Source of the DNA: Roseateles toxinivorans
Lineage (GTDB): Bacteria; Pseudomonadota; Gammaproteobacteria; Burkholderiales; Burkholderiaceae_C
Reading direction: 5' to 3'
Assembly (NCBI GenBank): GCA_945898095.1
Contig: CAMDHE010000001.1
Coordinates: 61,512 to 125,511 of the forward strand
Length of the DNA: 64,000 nt
The notes below the pieces were generated by a model. The model did no database searches and was not told where the DNA came from. It was given only the letters and a program-made list of their open reading frames with translations. Shown one piece after another: positions 36,127-45,211 of the stretch. The translations under genes were made by a program, and so were the position numbers. Position 1 is the stretch's first letter; every line of letters starts with the position of its first letter.

Positions 36127-38099
36127 GCGGCGCCAAGGCTGTGCTGCGTTGCTGCATGGCGCTGTTGCTGATCGCTGTGGCGGGCAGCGCCCGGGCCGAG
36201 CTGCGGCTGCATGGCCTGTTCAGCGACCATATGGTGCTGCAGCGCGATATGCCCTTGCGGGTCTGGGGCTCAGCCGCGCCGGGCGAAGCGGTGCAGCTGG
36301 TGTTTCGCGGCCAGTCCTTGCGAACCCGCGCCGATGCCCGGGGCCGCTGGGAGATGCGGCTCAAACCCGAGCCGGCCGGCGGCCCCGACATCCTGCGGGT
36401 CAGCGGCGCCAGTCAGCAGGTCTTGCTGCAGGATTTGCTGGTCGGCGAGGTCTGGCTGTGCAGCGGTCAATCGAATATGGAATGGTCGCTGATCAATGCC
36501 AGCGACGGGCCGGCTGATGTCGCGGCGGCTGCCGATCCGCTGCTGCGCCATATCAAGATTGCCCATCGTGCATCCTTGCAGCCCATTGACGACATAACGC
36601 CCACCGCCTGGCAGGCCAGCTCGCCCGCAACGGCCGGGGAATTCAGCGCTGTGGCCTGGCATTTCGCGCGTCGATTGCGGCGCGAGCTCGGCGTGCCTGT
36701 AGGTCTGATCAACGCCTCCTGGGGCGGCAGCCATCTCGAGACCTGGATGAGTCGGCAGGCAATCGCCGGCCAGAAAGACCTGCGCGGCTGGTTGCCGCAG
36801 TTGCCCGCGACCAACCAGGAATTCAGCGCTCGCGACCGGGCTGCCAAGCTGGGACAAATGCGTCGCTGGCAGGGCGAGGCAGCGCCAGCCGACCTGGTCA
36901 GCGCCTGGGCCGACCCGGCCTATGACGACAGGCATTGGAAAAGCCTGCTCGTTCCGGGCGCCTGGGAGTCGCAGGGGCTGGCTGGTTTTGACGGGCAGGT
37001 CTGGTATCGCAAGACGATAAAACTGACAGCGGCCCAGGCGCAGCAAGCGGCCATGCTGCATCTGGGCAAGGTCGATGACTGCGACGAAACCCATGTCAAC
37101 GGCGTCAAGGTCGGTGGCTTCTGTGGCTGGGATCAGCAGCGGCGCTATATGTTGCCCGCCGGCCTGCTCGTGGCCGGCAGCAATCTGATCGCGGTGCGGG
37201 TGCGCGACGATGGCGGGGGCGGCGGCCTGCATGGCGCTGCCGCGGCCGTGAAGCTGCAGCTCGGTGACAGCGAAATCGGCCTGGCTGGCAACTGGCAGGC
37301 GCGGATTGAAGCGCCCTTGCTCAAGGACGCCCCTGACTTCAACGACCTGCCGACCCTGCTGTTCAACGGCATGCTCAACCCATTGGTCGGCTATGGCATG
37401 CGGGGCTTGCTCTGGTACCAGGGCGAAAGCAATGTGCCCCGCGCAGCGCAATATGGCCAGATCTTCCCGGCCTTCATTGGCGATTTGCGCCAGCGCTGGG
37501 GTCAGGGCAGTTTCCCCTTCTATTTTGTGCAGCTGGCGGCTTTTCTGCCCTTGAAGGACAACCGCCTGAGCGGCAGCCCCTGGGCCGAACTGCGCGAAGC
37601 GCAGCGGTTGACGCTGGCCGTTCCGGATACCGGCATGGTCGTGGCCACCGACATCGGGGACGCTGGCGACATCCATCCCCGCAACAAGTTTGCCGTCGGA
37701 CAGCGCCTGGCCGGCCTGGCGCTGCGCCAGCTTTATGGCCAGCCGAATCTGACCGCCGAGGGGCCGACGCTGCAGCGCGTGCTGAGAAAGGCCGACCGGA
37801 TTGAACTGCAGTTCGCCAATGTCGGAAAGGGCTTGCAAGCCAGGGGCCTGCCCTTGCTCGGTTTCACGATTGCCGACGCATCGCAGGTCTTCCTGCCGGC
37901 TCAAGCAAGCATCGTTGATGACCGCGTGATCGTCTCGCATCCGCAATTGCGCCATCCGCAAGCAGTGCGCTTTGGCTGGGTCGACAACCCGCAGGAAAGC
38001 AATCTTTTCAACAGCGCCGACCTGCCCGCTGCACCGTTCCGCACCGATAGCTGGCAGCTGGTGACGCAAGGGGCATCTTTTCAGCCACCAGTGCCCTGA
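36123..38099 (+). CDS. Sialate O-acetylesterase-like carbohydrate esterase
   Basis: A 658-aa secreted protein of the sialate O-acetylesterase (SASA, SGNH) type. A signal peptide ends at GSARAEL. An N-terminal beta domain has HGLFSDHMVLQRDMPL. The catalytic Ser is in LCSGQSNMEW and the partner motif DIGDAGDIHPRNKFAVG gives Asp/His. Between the two halves of the catalytic domain is an insert of about 140 aa resembling a GH2 sugar-binding jelly roll (WYRKTIKL, HVNGVKVGG). Despite the family name, such proteins often remove acetyl groups from plant or microbial glycans. It is the last gene of the operon. Confidence 0.88.
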   Translation: MSGAKAVLRCCMALLLIAVAGSARAELRLHGLFSDHMVLQRDMPLRVWGSAAPGEAVQLVFRGQSLRTRADARGRWEMRLKPEPAGGPDILRVSGASQQVLLQDLLVGEVWLCSGQSNMEWSLINASDGPADVAAAADPLLRHIKIAHRASLQPIDDITPTAWQASSPATAGEFSAVAWHFARRLRRELGVPVGLINASWGGSHLETWMSRQAIAGQKDLRGWLPQLPATNQEFSARDRAAKLGQMRRWQGEAAPADLVSAWADPAYDDRHWKSLLVPGAWESQGLAGFDGQVWYRKTIKLTAAQAQQAAMLHLGKVDDCDETHVNGVKVGGFCGWDQQRRYMLPAGLLVAGSNLIAVRVRDDGGGGGLHGAAAAVKLQLGDSEIGLAGNWQARIEAPLLKDAPDFNDLPTLLFNGMLNPLVGYGMRGLLWYQGESNVPRAAQYGQIFPAFIGDLRQRWGQGSFPFYFVQLAAFLPLKDNRLSGSPWAELREAQRLTLAVPDTGMVVATDIGDAGDIHPRNKFAVGQRLAGLALRQLYGQPNLTAEGPTLQRVLRKADRIELQFANVGKGLQARGLPLLGFTIADASQVFLPAQASIVDDRVIVSHPQLRHPQAVRFGWVDNPQESNLFNSADLPAAPFRTDSWQLVTQGASFQPPVP

Positions 38100-38182
38100 C
38101 GAAAACCCGTCGCGAAGCATCCGCAGCCCGGTCGTGGTGAGCCCGCCGAACATCCCCGGGATAGGTGACCTTTACCCCAACC

Positions 38183-38260
38183 TGTAGCCCGCCATGCAGC
38201 GCAGCGCAATGCGGGGCCCGCTGAGCCAAACCTACCCGCATTCTGGCCCGTAGCCCGTCA
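38183..38260. repeat. REP-like repeat pair A
   Basis: TGTAGCCCGCCATGCAGCGC..GCGGGG (38183-38216) is followed by an inverted, partly degenerate half (ACCCGCATTCTGGCCCGTAGCCCGTCA, 38234-38260). Each half can form a hairpin from CCCGC..AT and AT..GCGGG. The same sequence recurs at 47270-47452 and 50814-51057. Confidence 0.85.
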
Positions 38261-38264
38261 CGGC

Positions 38265-38373
38265 CGAACCGGGTGAAGTTGGTCCTTCTCGGCCAATCCT
38301 TGCGCACCGGCGCCGATGCCCAGCGCCCGCTGGGAGATGCGGCTCAAACCCGAGCCTGCCGATGGCCCTGACA
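38265..38373 (+). pseudogene. Duplicated fragment of the esterase gene
   Basis: CTGGGAGATGCGGCTCAAAC and its surroundings match the coding sequence at about 36285-36392, where the intact gene reads GRWEMRLKPEP. Most bases are alike over about 100 bp, but small insertions and deletions break the frame and no start or stop fits. It is a non-functional partial duplication lying 170 bp after the complete gene. Confidence 0.75.
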
Positions 38374-38611
38374 TGATGCCCGCCACCCCGTTCGCTGGCT
38401 GCTATGGACCCAAGCAATATTGCTCCCGCGGCTCGACTTCAGCAGGTGAACGGACGATGCATGGCGTGGCGTTTGCACCGCGCGCCACTCGGTACCGAGG
38501 ATCGGTTTTCTTTGATGGGCAAGGAGGCAGGAACGTTGACTTTCTACTGACAGCTGGACGATAGCCTGGCCCGGTAATGAGTTGTCTTTTGTGGAGGGCC
38601 GTCAACCCCGG

Positions 38612-39391
38612 CTAGCCATTGGACAGATTTGTCCCATCAAACAGTATGAGTCCAAGTAATTTGGCCGATGCTTGCATGACCGGAATCTTTGTTTCCAGAT
38701 CCTTCATTTTCATTCGAGAAGTAAGTGAATGAGTGGAAAGACAACTACACAGGACGCCATTCCGGTCGTAGATGGGAACGGCCGCACCAATCATTCCATC
38801 AAACCATTCTTCATTGTCTACCGAGTAACCACGCGCTTCGATTCGGTCCAATTCAGCAACGAAATCATCCTCCGTCAATATCGTGTTGATTGCCCTTTTT
38901 GTGCGGTCAGTCCTTCTGAAGATTTCAATTGCTGATTGCCGTTTAAAGGTACTTAAATATAGCTTGCCTGATGCGCTGCCCGTCAATGGCAGACGATCAC
39001 CGACCTTGACATTGTGTTGCAGGGGCCAGTGAGACTCAAAGCGATCGAAATAAACAATCGATTCGCCGTTAGGCACTGATAGGCTGACAGTTTCGGCCAA
39101 CTCCGCCGATAACTGTTTGAGAACAACACGTTGCAATGTGATTTGAGGCTCTTGCCTGAGGCTGGCAAGCATCAAAGCACGTAGTTGAACCCCTGGCACA
39201 TAGGTTCCGGCGGGGCTGAGCGCAATGAATTTTTCGTCGGTGAGTGATTCCAAATGTCGATAAACCGTCGGCAATGGTATGTCTAGCCCTTCGGACAACC
39301 GGGCAGCCGTCGCCAAGTTTGGCTCATCGACAATTTTTCTCAAGATATCAAGCACACGCTGAGATGCAGTTCGCTTAATAATTTTTTCCAC
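38612..39391 (-). CDS. IclR-family transcriptional regulator
   Basis: A 259-aa regulator. The N-terminal winged helix reads SQRVLDILRKIVDEPNLATAARLSEGLDIPLPTVYRHLESL, and a C-terminal effector domain has FDRFESHWPLQHNVKVGDRLPLTGSASGKLYL, both typical of IclR. It lies 54 bp downstream of the aldehyde dehydrogenase gene on the same strand and likely controls this set and the divergent transporter operon. Base composition is noticeably more AT-rich than the glycosidase genes to its left. The effector is unknown. Confidence 0.92.
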   Translation of the reverse strand: MEKIIKRTASQRVLDILRKIVDEPNLATAARLSEGLDIPLPTVYRHLESLTDEKFIALSPAGTYVPGVQLRALMLASLRQEPQITLQRVVLKQLSAELAETVSLSVPNGESIVYFDRFESHWPLQHNVKVGDRLPLTGSASGKLYLSTFKRQSAIEIFRRTDRTKRAINTILTEDDFVAELDRIEARGYSVDNEEWFDGMIGAAVPIYDRNGVLCSCLSTHSLTSRMKMKDLETKIPVMQASAKLLGLILFDGTNLSNG

Positions 39392-39445
39392 CTTTTTTGT
39401 TAATATAATAGACCGGCCTAGTTAAATCTGATGGGCATGAAGAGG

Positions 39446-41020
39446 TCAGCCAGCGACGCAACTACGAACGTCCGTGTTGGCGACGGCCTTTTGGACCACC
39501 GGATCCATCGGGCTCACAGATCTCACTGTGGCTGTCTTATTCTGGGTAAAAAAGTCAATCGCATTTTTCCCTTGAACTTTGTTATTGCCGACCAATGATC
39601 CCTTGATGCCGCCAAATGGTAGATAGGGATGGGGCGCACAAATTCCAACATTGACGCCAACCATTCCGACATCCGCTTCTTCAATAAATTTCTCAATATA
39701 GTAGTTATTCTGCGTAAATATGCAGGCACCATTTCCTTGAGGGTGATTTTTTATAAGTTGCAAAGCGCTATTTAAGCAGTTCACTTTCATGATGCTCAAT
39801 ACTGGGCCGAATATCTCTTCCTGGGCGATTCGCATGCCGGGTGCTACGCCCGTAAAGATCGTCGGGCCGACAAAGTAGCCCTGCCGGTTTGCATTGGGCA
39901 GCGGGGGGTTGCGACCGTCCATGGCTAGCGTAGCACCCTCCTTTATTCCCAATTGAATGTAGTTTTCAATTTTTACTTTGGCGTTCGCGGATATGACGGG
40001 ACCCATAAATATTTCCGGATCACGCGCATCACCGAGCGCGATGTTCGACGATGCAACAATCAGGCGGTCGATCAGCTCGTCATGAATCTCTGGAACCACC
40101 GCAATATTGGACACCGCAAGACAGCGCTGCCCAGCTGAACCATAGCCGGATGTCAGAATATTTTCGACCAGCAGATCCATTGGGGCGTCTTCCATTGCGA
40201 CCAGGAAGTTCTTGGCACCACCCAGCAACATGGTCTTCTTGCCGTTGCGGCCACACCCTTCAGCGATAGCTTTAGCCGTTGGCGTGGAACCAACTAAACA
40301 AACACCAGCCACCGCTTCATTATCGTACCATGCCTCGACGACCTCACGGTCGCCGTGGACCACGTTCACCACGCCAGCTGGCAGATCGATATCCACAAGC
40401 AGTTGCATCATTCTCTGCATGAATAGCGGTGACTCGCTGGATGGCTTATATACGAACGTATTGCCAGTAGCAATGGCGACGGGAATGAACCAGCCAAAAA
40501 CCAAAGCAGGAAAATTGAACGGCGCAACTCCGCAAAAAACACCCAATGGCACCTTGATCACACGCCCGTTGATGTTTTGCGCAATTCCTTGAATTGTTTC
40601 CCCTTGCAACAATGCAGGAATGCTGCAAGACATTTGAACAATTTCAATGACACGACTCACTTCTCCGCGCGCCTCTGAAATGTGTTTTCCCTGATCAAGT
40701 GCGATGCTTTGCGCCAGATCCTCATGATTGGCCCGCATCACATTGTAGATCTTGAAGATGTACTCCATTCTCTTCGGTAGCGGCGTCGCTCGCCATGCAG
40801 GAAACGCGAGGGCGGCTGCTCTTACCGCCTGATTGGATACTTCGGCCGTTGAGTTTGGCACGGAGCCTATCACTTCACCGGTTGACGGATTTATCAGTGG
40901 AGTAGTTGCGTCAACGCCCTCTAATGTCCACTTGCCATCGATAAAGTTTTTGATCTGAATTGTCTGGCTACCACGGCCCATTTCGACTGGACTATCTTTT
41001 TCGGATGAAATATTTCCCAT
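39446..41020 (-). CDS. mmsA: CoA-acylating methylmalonate-semialdehyde-type dehydrogenase
   Basis: An aldehyde dehydrogenase of 524 aa. IKNFIDGKW at the start and the run FCGVAPFNFPALVFGWFIPVAIATGNTF are those of methylmalonate-semialdehyde dehydrogenases, which form acyl-CoA rather than a free acid. The catalytic Cys is in GSAGQRCLAVS. The C-terminus includes FGGIKGSLVGNNKVQGKNAIDFFTQNK. The classical role is in valine or inositol catabolism, but here the neighbours are a TauABC-type transporter, an iron alcohol dehydrogenase and a YeiH exporter. A related sulfo-aldehyde could be the substrate. An AAAGAGAT sequence precedes the ATG. Confidence 0.88.
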   Translation of the reverse strand: MGNISSEKDSPVEMGRGSQTIQIKNFIDGKWTLEGVDATTPLINPSTGEVIGSVPNSTAEVSNQAVRAAALAFPAWRATPLPKRMEYIFKIYNVMRANHEDLAQSIALDQGKHISEARGEVSRVIEIVQMSCSIPALLQGETIQGIAQNINGRVIKVPLGVFCGVAPFNFPALVFGWFIPVAIATGNTFVYKPSSESPLFMQRMMQLLVDIDLPAGVVNVVHGDREVVEAWYDNEAVAGVCLVGSTPTAKAIAEGCGRNGKKTMLLGGAKNFLVAMEDAPMDLLVENILTSGYGSAGQRCLAVSNIAVVPEIHDELIDRLIVASSNIALGDARDPEIFMGPVISANAKVKIENYIQLGIKEGATLAMDGRNPPLPNANRQGYFVGPTIFTGVAPGMRIAQEEIFGPVLSIMKVNCLNSALQLIKNHPQGNGACIFTQNNYYIEKFIEEADVGMVGVNVGICAPHPYLPFGGIKGSLVGNNKVQGKNAIDFFTQNKTATVRSVSPMDPVVQKAVANTDVRSCVAG

Positions 41021-42082
41021 TGTTCGATCTCTTTATTGTGTTAAAAATTAATTACCGCTGATTGAAAATGCTGGCCCCGGCGCCATCCCAGCGTGATTTT
41101 TTTCTGAAAAATCCGACCGGAAATTTGGTGTATTCCGAAGCTCTGAGTAAGCGACTATGGGGGGCCGAACCGTTTCAAATCGAAGCACCGCAACCCCCAT
41201 TTGGACCGCGTTGCCATCTCCAGGCCTCGATCGACACAAGGGATGCTCTGCATAACCCCTCTCGGCTTGTGCTAGCGCGGCCTCGGGCGGTCTGCGGCGT
41301 TGCATTTCTTGCCAATAGCACGCGCTATTGGCCGCAAAATGCGGCTTGCATCCCATCCCGATCCGCGCTGCACCCGCTCGAGTTGAGTTATGCAGAGCAT
41401 CCCGAGCTCCCCGGCCATAGCCTGCCAGCTGGTAAGTTGACCCGCTCTTCGGCAAAGGGCTTTGGCTCAGTTTCTGACCGAAATTCGGGCCACTCAAGCA
41501 AGTTTGCGACGGAAGTGGCCCCGCAAGAAAGGCTCGCGGGGCTCGGGTCAGAGCATGGAAGTTCCTCATAATGAATAAAATTTTCTCATATTTAATCAGC
41601 TTATGCAAGCCTGAAAAATGCAACAAAGTCGACCATCCGGTTCACCGCGGCGGGAAACAACAGAGGCGCGGATGAAGGCGATGGCCGGGTGCTGTACCGC
41701 CTAACCCAGTGGTCAGATCTGTCCTGACCAATCAGTTCGATCCGAACTTATCCCCCTCTTTGCCTCACTGTGCGGGCGGCCATTTTCCCATGGCAGATAG
41801 CGGGCAAGTCGCGCTGCTGCTACAGGCGGCAAACGACTTTGGCTCTGGCGGGTCGAGGCGTGCGACCAGGCAATGCCGCCCTTGTGGCAAGTGCGGTGCG
41901 GTAATTGAACAAGACGGCATCACGACTCAAATTCGTAAAAAAATGATAATTTTTTTCTCATGATGTTGATTTCCCTTAGCGAGTGCATTACACTTTATTT
42001 GGGAATTTTCTTCTCATAGCGCTTGGTCGCTCGTCGAGTGATGGCATTGGCTCTTGGATTCACGAAGGCAAAGGTAGCAAAG
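41021..42082. other. Long divergent intergenic region with a MITE-like element
   Basis: More than 1 kb between mmsA (minus) and the alcohol dehydrogenase (plus). Several ORFs in the track cross it, but none has a recognisable domain. It contains the 164-bp inverted-repeat element at 41240-41403. Around it, sequences such as AAATTTGG at 41124 and AAATTCGGG at 41482 look like further repeat debris. Promoters for both gene directions must lie here. Confidence 0.6.
41240..41403. mobile_element. MITE-like element, 164 bp, perfect 17-bp terminal inverted repeats
   Basis: GGGATGCTCTGCATAAC at 41240-41256 is the exact reverse complement of GTTATGCAGAGCATCCC at 41387-41403. Similarity continues imperfectly further inside (CTCGG..GCGCGG at both ends). 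No transposase is encoded inside. I see no clear target duplication (flanks CACAA and GAGCT). The shape is that of a non-autonomous element derived from an insertion sequence; the parent IS is not in the window. Confidence 0.75.
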
Positions 42083-43249
42083 ATGCAAGACAGCGTTCGA
42101 GTTTGCGTGCCGAGGTTCTTGCAGATCGGTAGAGGAAGCGTGTCGAAGCTTCCAAGCATCATTGAAGCAATAGGCTCCGCCAGACGCCCCCTGATCGTGA
42201 CCGACAAAGTCATGGTTGCAATCGGACATGTCGCGAGAGTCACGGACTTGCTCGACGAGGCCGGGATAAGCTATGGAATATTCGATGAAACGACACCAGA
42301 CCCTACGGACATTGCTGTCCAGCGCGGCATAGCTGCGTTGAGAGAAGGGGGCTTCGATAGCTTGATTGGACTTGGTGGAGGCAGTCCGATCGATACGGCG
42401 AAAGCGATTGCCGTCATGTCGCAGAATAGTGAGAACATTCTGGATTATCGGCCCCCTAGCCAGTTCAATAATAGCGGTTTACCGGTGATTGCCATACCGA
42501 CGACAGCCGGCACCGGCTCAGAAGTTACACATCATATGGTCATAGTCGTTGAAGCCACGCAGGAAAAAATATCCTGTCGAGGTGAGGCCTTTGTACCGAC
42601 GGCCGCAATTATTGATTGCGAGCTAACCCTCTCCAAACCGCCACGAATAACGGCAGACACGGCACTTGATACCTTGACGCATGGAATCGAGGCTTACGTG
42701 AGCGAGAAACGCTCCTTGTTTTCCGATCGGATGGCACTTGATTGCATGCGCTTGGTTAGCAAATTCATTGAGCGCGCATACCATGACGGAGGCGATATCG
42801 AAGCGCGAGAAGGGTTGATGCTGGCGGCGACTCTTGGTGGTCTGGCATTCTCGAATTCGTCCATTTGTTTGATTCATGCGATGAGCCGGCCGCTGGGCGC
42901 TTTATTCCACGTTCCACATGGACTGAGCAATGCAATGCTGCTGCCGAAAATCACCGAGTTTTCACTCAGCAGTAGCATTGAGCGGTATGCAGACTGCAGT
43001 AGAGCTATGGGCCTTGCGGCAGAAGATGACAGCGCTGAGCTTGCGGGACGAAAACTGGTGTCAGGTCTTTTCTGCTACACAGAAATAATGAAGGTCCCTT
43101 CGATTTCAGAGTTTGGAATCAGAAAAGAAGAATTCGATTCATCTCTGGATCAAATGGCGAAGGATGCTATAAGCTCGGGCGCACCGCGTAACAATCCCCG
43201 CCTGGCCACGCAAGCGGAAATCGTCGAACTATATCAACAAGCGTGGTAG
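42083..43249 (+). CDS. Iron-containing alcohol dehydrogenase
   Basis: A group III alcohol dehydrogenase of 388 aa from MQDSVRVCVPR; the ORF track start is 20 codons upstream. GLGGGSPIDTAKA binds the nucleotide. Metal ligands are seen as Asp and His in TALDTLTHGIEAY, His in LIHAMSRP and His in HVPHGLSNAMLLP. PTTAGTGSEVT is conserved. In sulfonate pathways enzymes of this family interconvert sulfoacetaldehyde and isethionate. The position in front of a TauABC-type importer suggests the imported compound is an alcohol or is made from one. The substrate is inference. Confidence 0.9.
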   Translation: MQDSVRVCVPRFLQIGRGSVSKLPSIIEAIGSARRPLIVTDKVMVAIGHVARVTDLLDEAGISYGIFDETTPDPTDIAVQRGIAALREGGFDSLIGLGGGSPIDTAKAIAVMSQNSENILDYRPPSQFNNSGLPVIAIPTTAGTGSEVTHHMVIVVEATQEKISCRGEAFVPTAAIIDCELTLSKPPRITADTALDTLTHGIEAYVSEKRSLFSDRMALDCMRLVSKFIERAYHDGGDIEAREGLMLAATLGGLAFSNSSICLIHAMSRPLGALFHVPHGLSNAMLLPKITEFSLSSSIERYADCSRAMGLAAEDDSAELAGRKLVSGLFCYTEIMKVPSISEFGIRKEEFDSSLDQMAKDAISSGAPRNNPRLATQAEIVELYQQAW

Positions 43250-43397
43250 CAGTTCGTCAATGTAAATATTTCAACAAAATACCACAGGGAGAAAACCGAT
43301 GCATCAGTCAGGCTTATCTGGTATTATTGACTTTCCTCAGAGGAAAGCTTCGATCAATTCTGGAAACGAACAATTTATCAACTCGGGAGTATTAAAA

Positions 43398-44390
43398 ATG
43401 GGGTCTTTCATGAATCTATTTCTTAAATATGTGATTCGTTCCATCGCGCTTGCCGCGGGCGTAGTTGCATTTTCTGCTACTGCCCAGGGGACTATTCCGA
43501 AAGAAATCCGACTGGACTTTGCTTATTACTCCCCACCCGCGCTTGTTGCAAAGAAATTTGGCTGGATGGAAGAAGAGTTTAAAGCTGAAAAAGCTACTAT
43601 TAAATGGGTATTCAGTCAAGGTAGCAACAACTCGCTTGAGTATTTGAACTCAGGCAGTACAGATTTTGCATCGACCTCGGGGATTTCGGCATTAGTTGCT
43701 CGCACCAATGGTTTCCCGGTCAAGATGGTGTACATCCTCAACACCAATGAAGCCTCCGTTCTAATGGTAGCCAAGGACTCACCGATAAAGACATTTGCTG
43801 ATCTCAAAGGCAAAAAGATTGCAGCGACGAAAGGCACTGACCCGTACTTCTTCACCTTGCGTGCACTTGCCGCCAATAAAATGACGCGCGACGATGTTGA
43901 GCTCGTTCACCTTCAACACCCTGAAGGTCTGCAAGCACTCCTGCGTGGATCGGTTGCAGCATGGGCCGGGCTTGACCCGCATATGGCCGCTGGCGAAGTC
44001 AATAGTGGCATTCGCCCGATCTACCGAAACTCGGCATTCAGCAGCTACGTGCCTTTGAATACTACTGAGAATTTCATAAAGAATCACCCCCAGGCACTTG
44101 AGCGCGTTTTGAAAGTGTATGAACAAGCTCGCATTTGGATTCTGCAAAATCCCGATGAAGCCGCCCGTATCGTATCAACCGAATCCAAACAAACATTTGA
44201 AGTGATTCGGCAGAATCTGACGCGCGCAAATTTCACCAAGCCAATTCCTGAAGCGATTCACACAGACACCATCAGGGCGACGCTTCCGATCCTGGTCGAT
44301 GAAGGCATCGTAAAACGTGACAGCAATATCAATGCTGCCATGGATAGCCTTGTGGATACCAGCTTCGCTAAACGTGTAGTCAAGCCCTGA
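43398..44390 (+). CDS. NitT/TauT-family ABC substrate-binding protein
   Basis: A periplasmic binding protein for taurine/sulfonate/nitrate-type ligands, about 330 aa. The signal peptide is FLKYVIRSIALAAGVVAFSATAQG. Mature features include YYSPPALVAKKFGWMEEEF, VFSQGSNNSLEYLNSGSTDFAS and KGKKIAATKGTDPYFF, typical of SsuA/TauA-like proteins. The ORF track start at 43299 also has a good Shine-Dalgarno (AGGGAG) and would add 33 residues before the signal, which is atypical, so I prefer 43398. It starts about 150 bp after the alcohol dehydrogenase. Confidence 0.85.
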   Translation: MGSFMNLFLKYVIRSIALAAGVVAFSATAQGTIPKEIRLDFAYYSPPALVAKKFGWMEEEFKAEKATIKWVFSQGSNNSLEYLNSGSTDFASTSGISALVARTNGFPVKMVYILNTNEASVLMVAKDSPIKTFADLKGKKIAATKGTDPYFFTLRALAANKMTRDDVELVHLQHPEGLQALLRGSVAAWAGLDPHMAAGEVNSGIRPIYRNSAFSSYVPLNTTENFIKNHPQALERVLKVYEQARIWILQNPDEAARIVSTESKQTFEVIRQNLTRANFTKPIPEAIHTDTIRATLPILVDEGIVKRDSNINAAMDSLVDTSFAKRVVKP

Positions 44391-44404
44391 AATTTGGAAT
44401 AGCC

Positions 44405-45211
44405 ATGCAGCAAGGTGTTTCAGACAGAATCGTGCCGCCAATAAAGAGGCCGATTCTGGAAATTAAAGGGCTCTACCTGCCGATTGCAGTGACGGTGATA
44501 GTTGAGTTGGCAGTCTATTTTGGACTTGTCTCTAAGACCTTGCTGCCACCGCCGTCGGAAATAGCCCGCACGCTTTATGATCTCGCACTGGGTCCGTTGT
44601 GGAAACATATCGGATTCAGCACGATGCGTGTATTCACAGGCTTTGTGATCGGCGCAGGGCTAGGCACGGCGGCAGCCATGATCGTCGGCTTGAGTCGCAA
44701 TGCAGAAAAGCTGCTGGACCCCTCATTTCAAGGTCTTCGCGCAATTCCAAGCCTGGCCTGGGTACCTTTGCTGCTCCTCTGGTTGGGTATTGATGAGAGC
44801 TCGAAGATTGCAATGATTGCCATTGGTGGATTCTTCCCCGTCTATTTGAGCGTTTTGGCTGGGATACGCAATGTCGACCGTAAACTGATTGAGGTTGGCG
44901 AGATGTACGGCTTCAGCCAAGCAGAACTTGCCCAGCGAATTTTTCTGCCCGCAGCGATGCCTTACTTGTTCACCGGACTTCGCACAGGATTAAGTGTGGC
45001 TTGGATGTTTCTGGTGGCTGCAGAACTTCTCGCTGCGACAAAGGGCGTCGGCTATCTGCTCACCGATGGTCGCGAGACTAGCAGGCCCGATACTGTATTG
45101 GCGGCCATTATTGTTTTAGCGCTGCTGGGTAAATTTTCGGATGGGATTCTAAAATCCCTTGAAACTCGCTCGCTAGTCTGGCGAGATTCCATGGAGAGCC
45201 GAATCCAATGA
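44405..45211 (+). CDS. NitT/TauT-family ABC permease
   Basis: An inner-membrane permease of 268 aa in the SsuC/TauC family. It shows six spans and the EAA-loop region VGEMYGFSQAELAQRIFLPAAMPYLFTGLRTGL, plus the family motif SLAWVPLLLLWLGIDESSKI. It starts 14 bp after the binding-protein gene and overlaps the ATPase gene by 4 nt. The three genes form one importer. Confidence 0.92.
   Translation: MQQGVSDRIVPPIKRPILEIKGLYLPIAVTVIVELAVYFGLVSKTLLPPPSEIARTLYDLALGPLWKHIGFSTMRVFTGFVIGAGLGTAAAMIVGLSRNAEKLLDPSFQGLRAIPSLAWVPLLLLWLGIDESSKIAMIAIGGFFPVYLSVLAGIRNVDRKLIEVGEMYGFSQAELAQRIFLPAAMPYLFTGLRTGLSVAWMFLVAAELLAATKGVGYLLTDGRETSRPDTVLAAIIVLALLGKFSDGILKSLETRSLVWRDSMESRIQ

Larger units (their letters stand above)
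38100..38611. other. Intergenic region with repeats and a gene fragment
   Basis: About 510 bp between the esterase and the iclR gene (convergent). It holds REP pair A, a degraded copy of the beginning of the esterase gene (about 38265-38373) and about 230 bp in which I recognise nothing. It forms the left edge of the AT-rich segment. Confidence 0.6.

Noticed and set aside
36270-38153. 627-codon minus ORF opposite the esterase
   Set aside because: Antisense shadow with no recognised domain.
41048-41626. 192-codon minus and 169-codon plus ORFs in the mmsA/adh gap
   Set aside because: They read through a repeat-rich MITE-like region with no domain on either strand.
41709-41963. 84-codon plus ORF with CRPCGKCG
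   Set aside because: No plausible ribosome-binding site or family; the cysteine pairs are probably chance.
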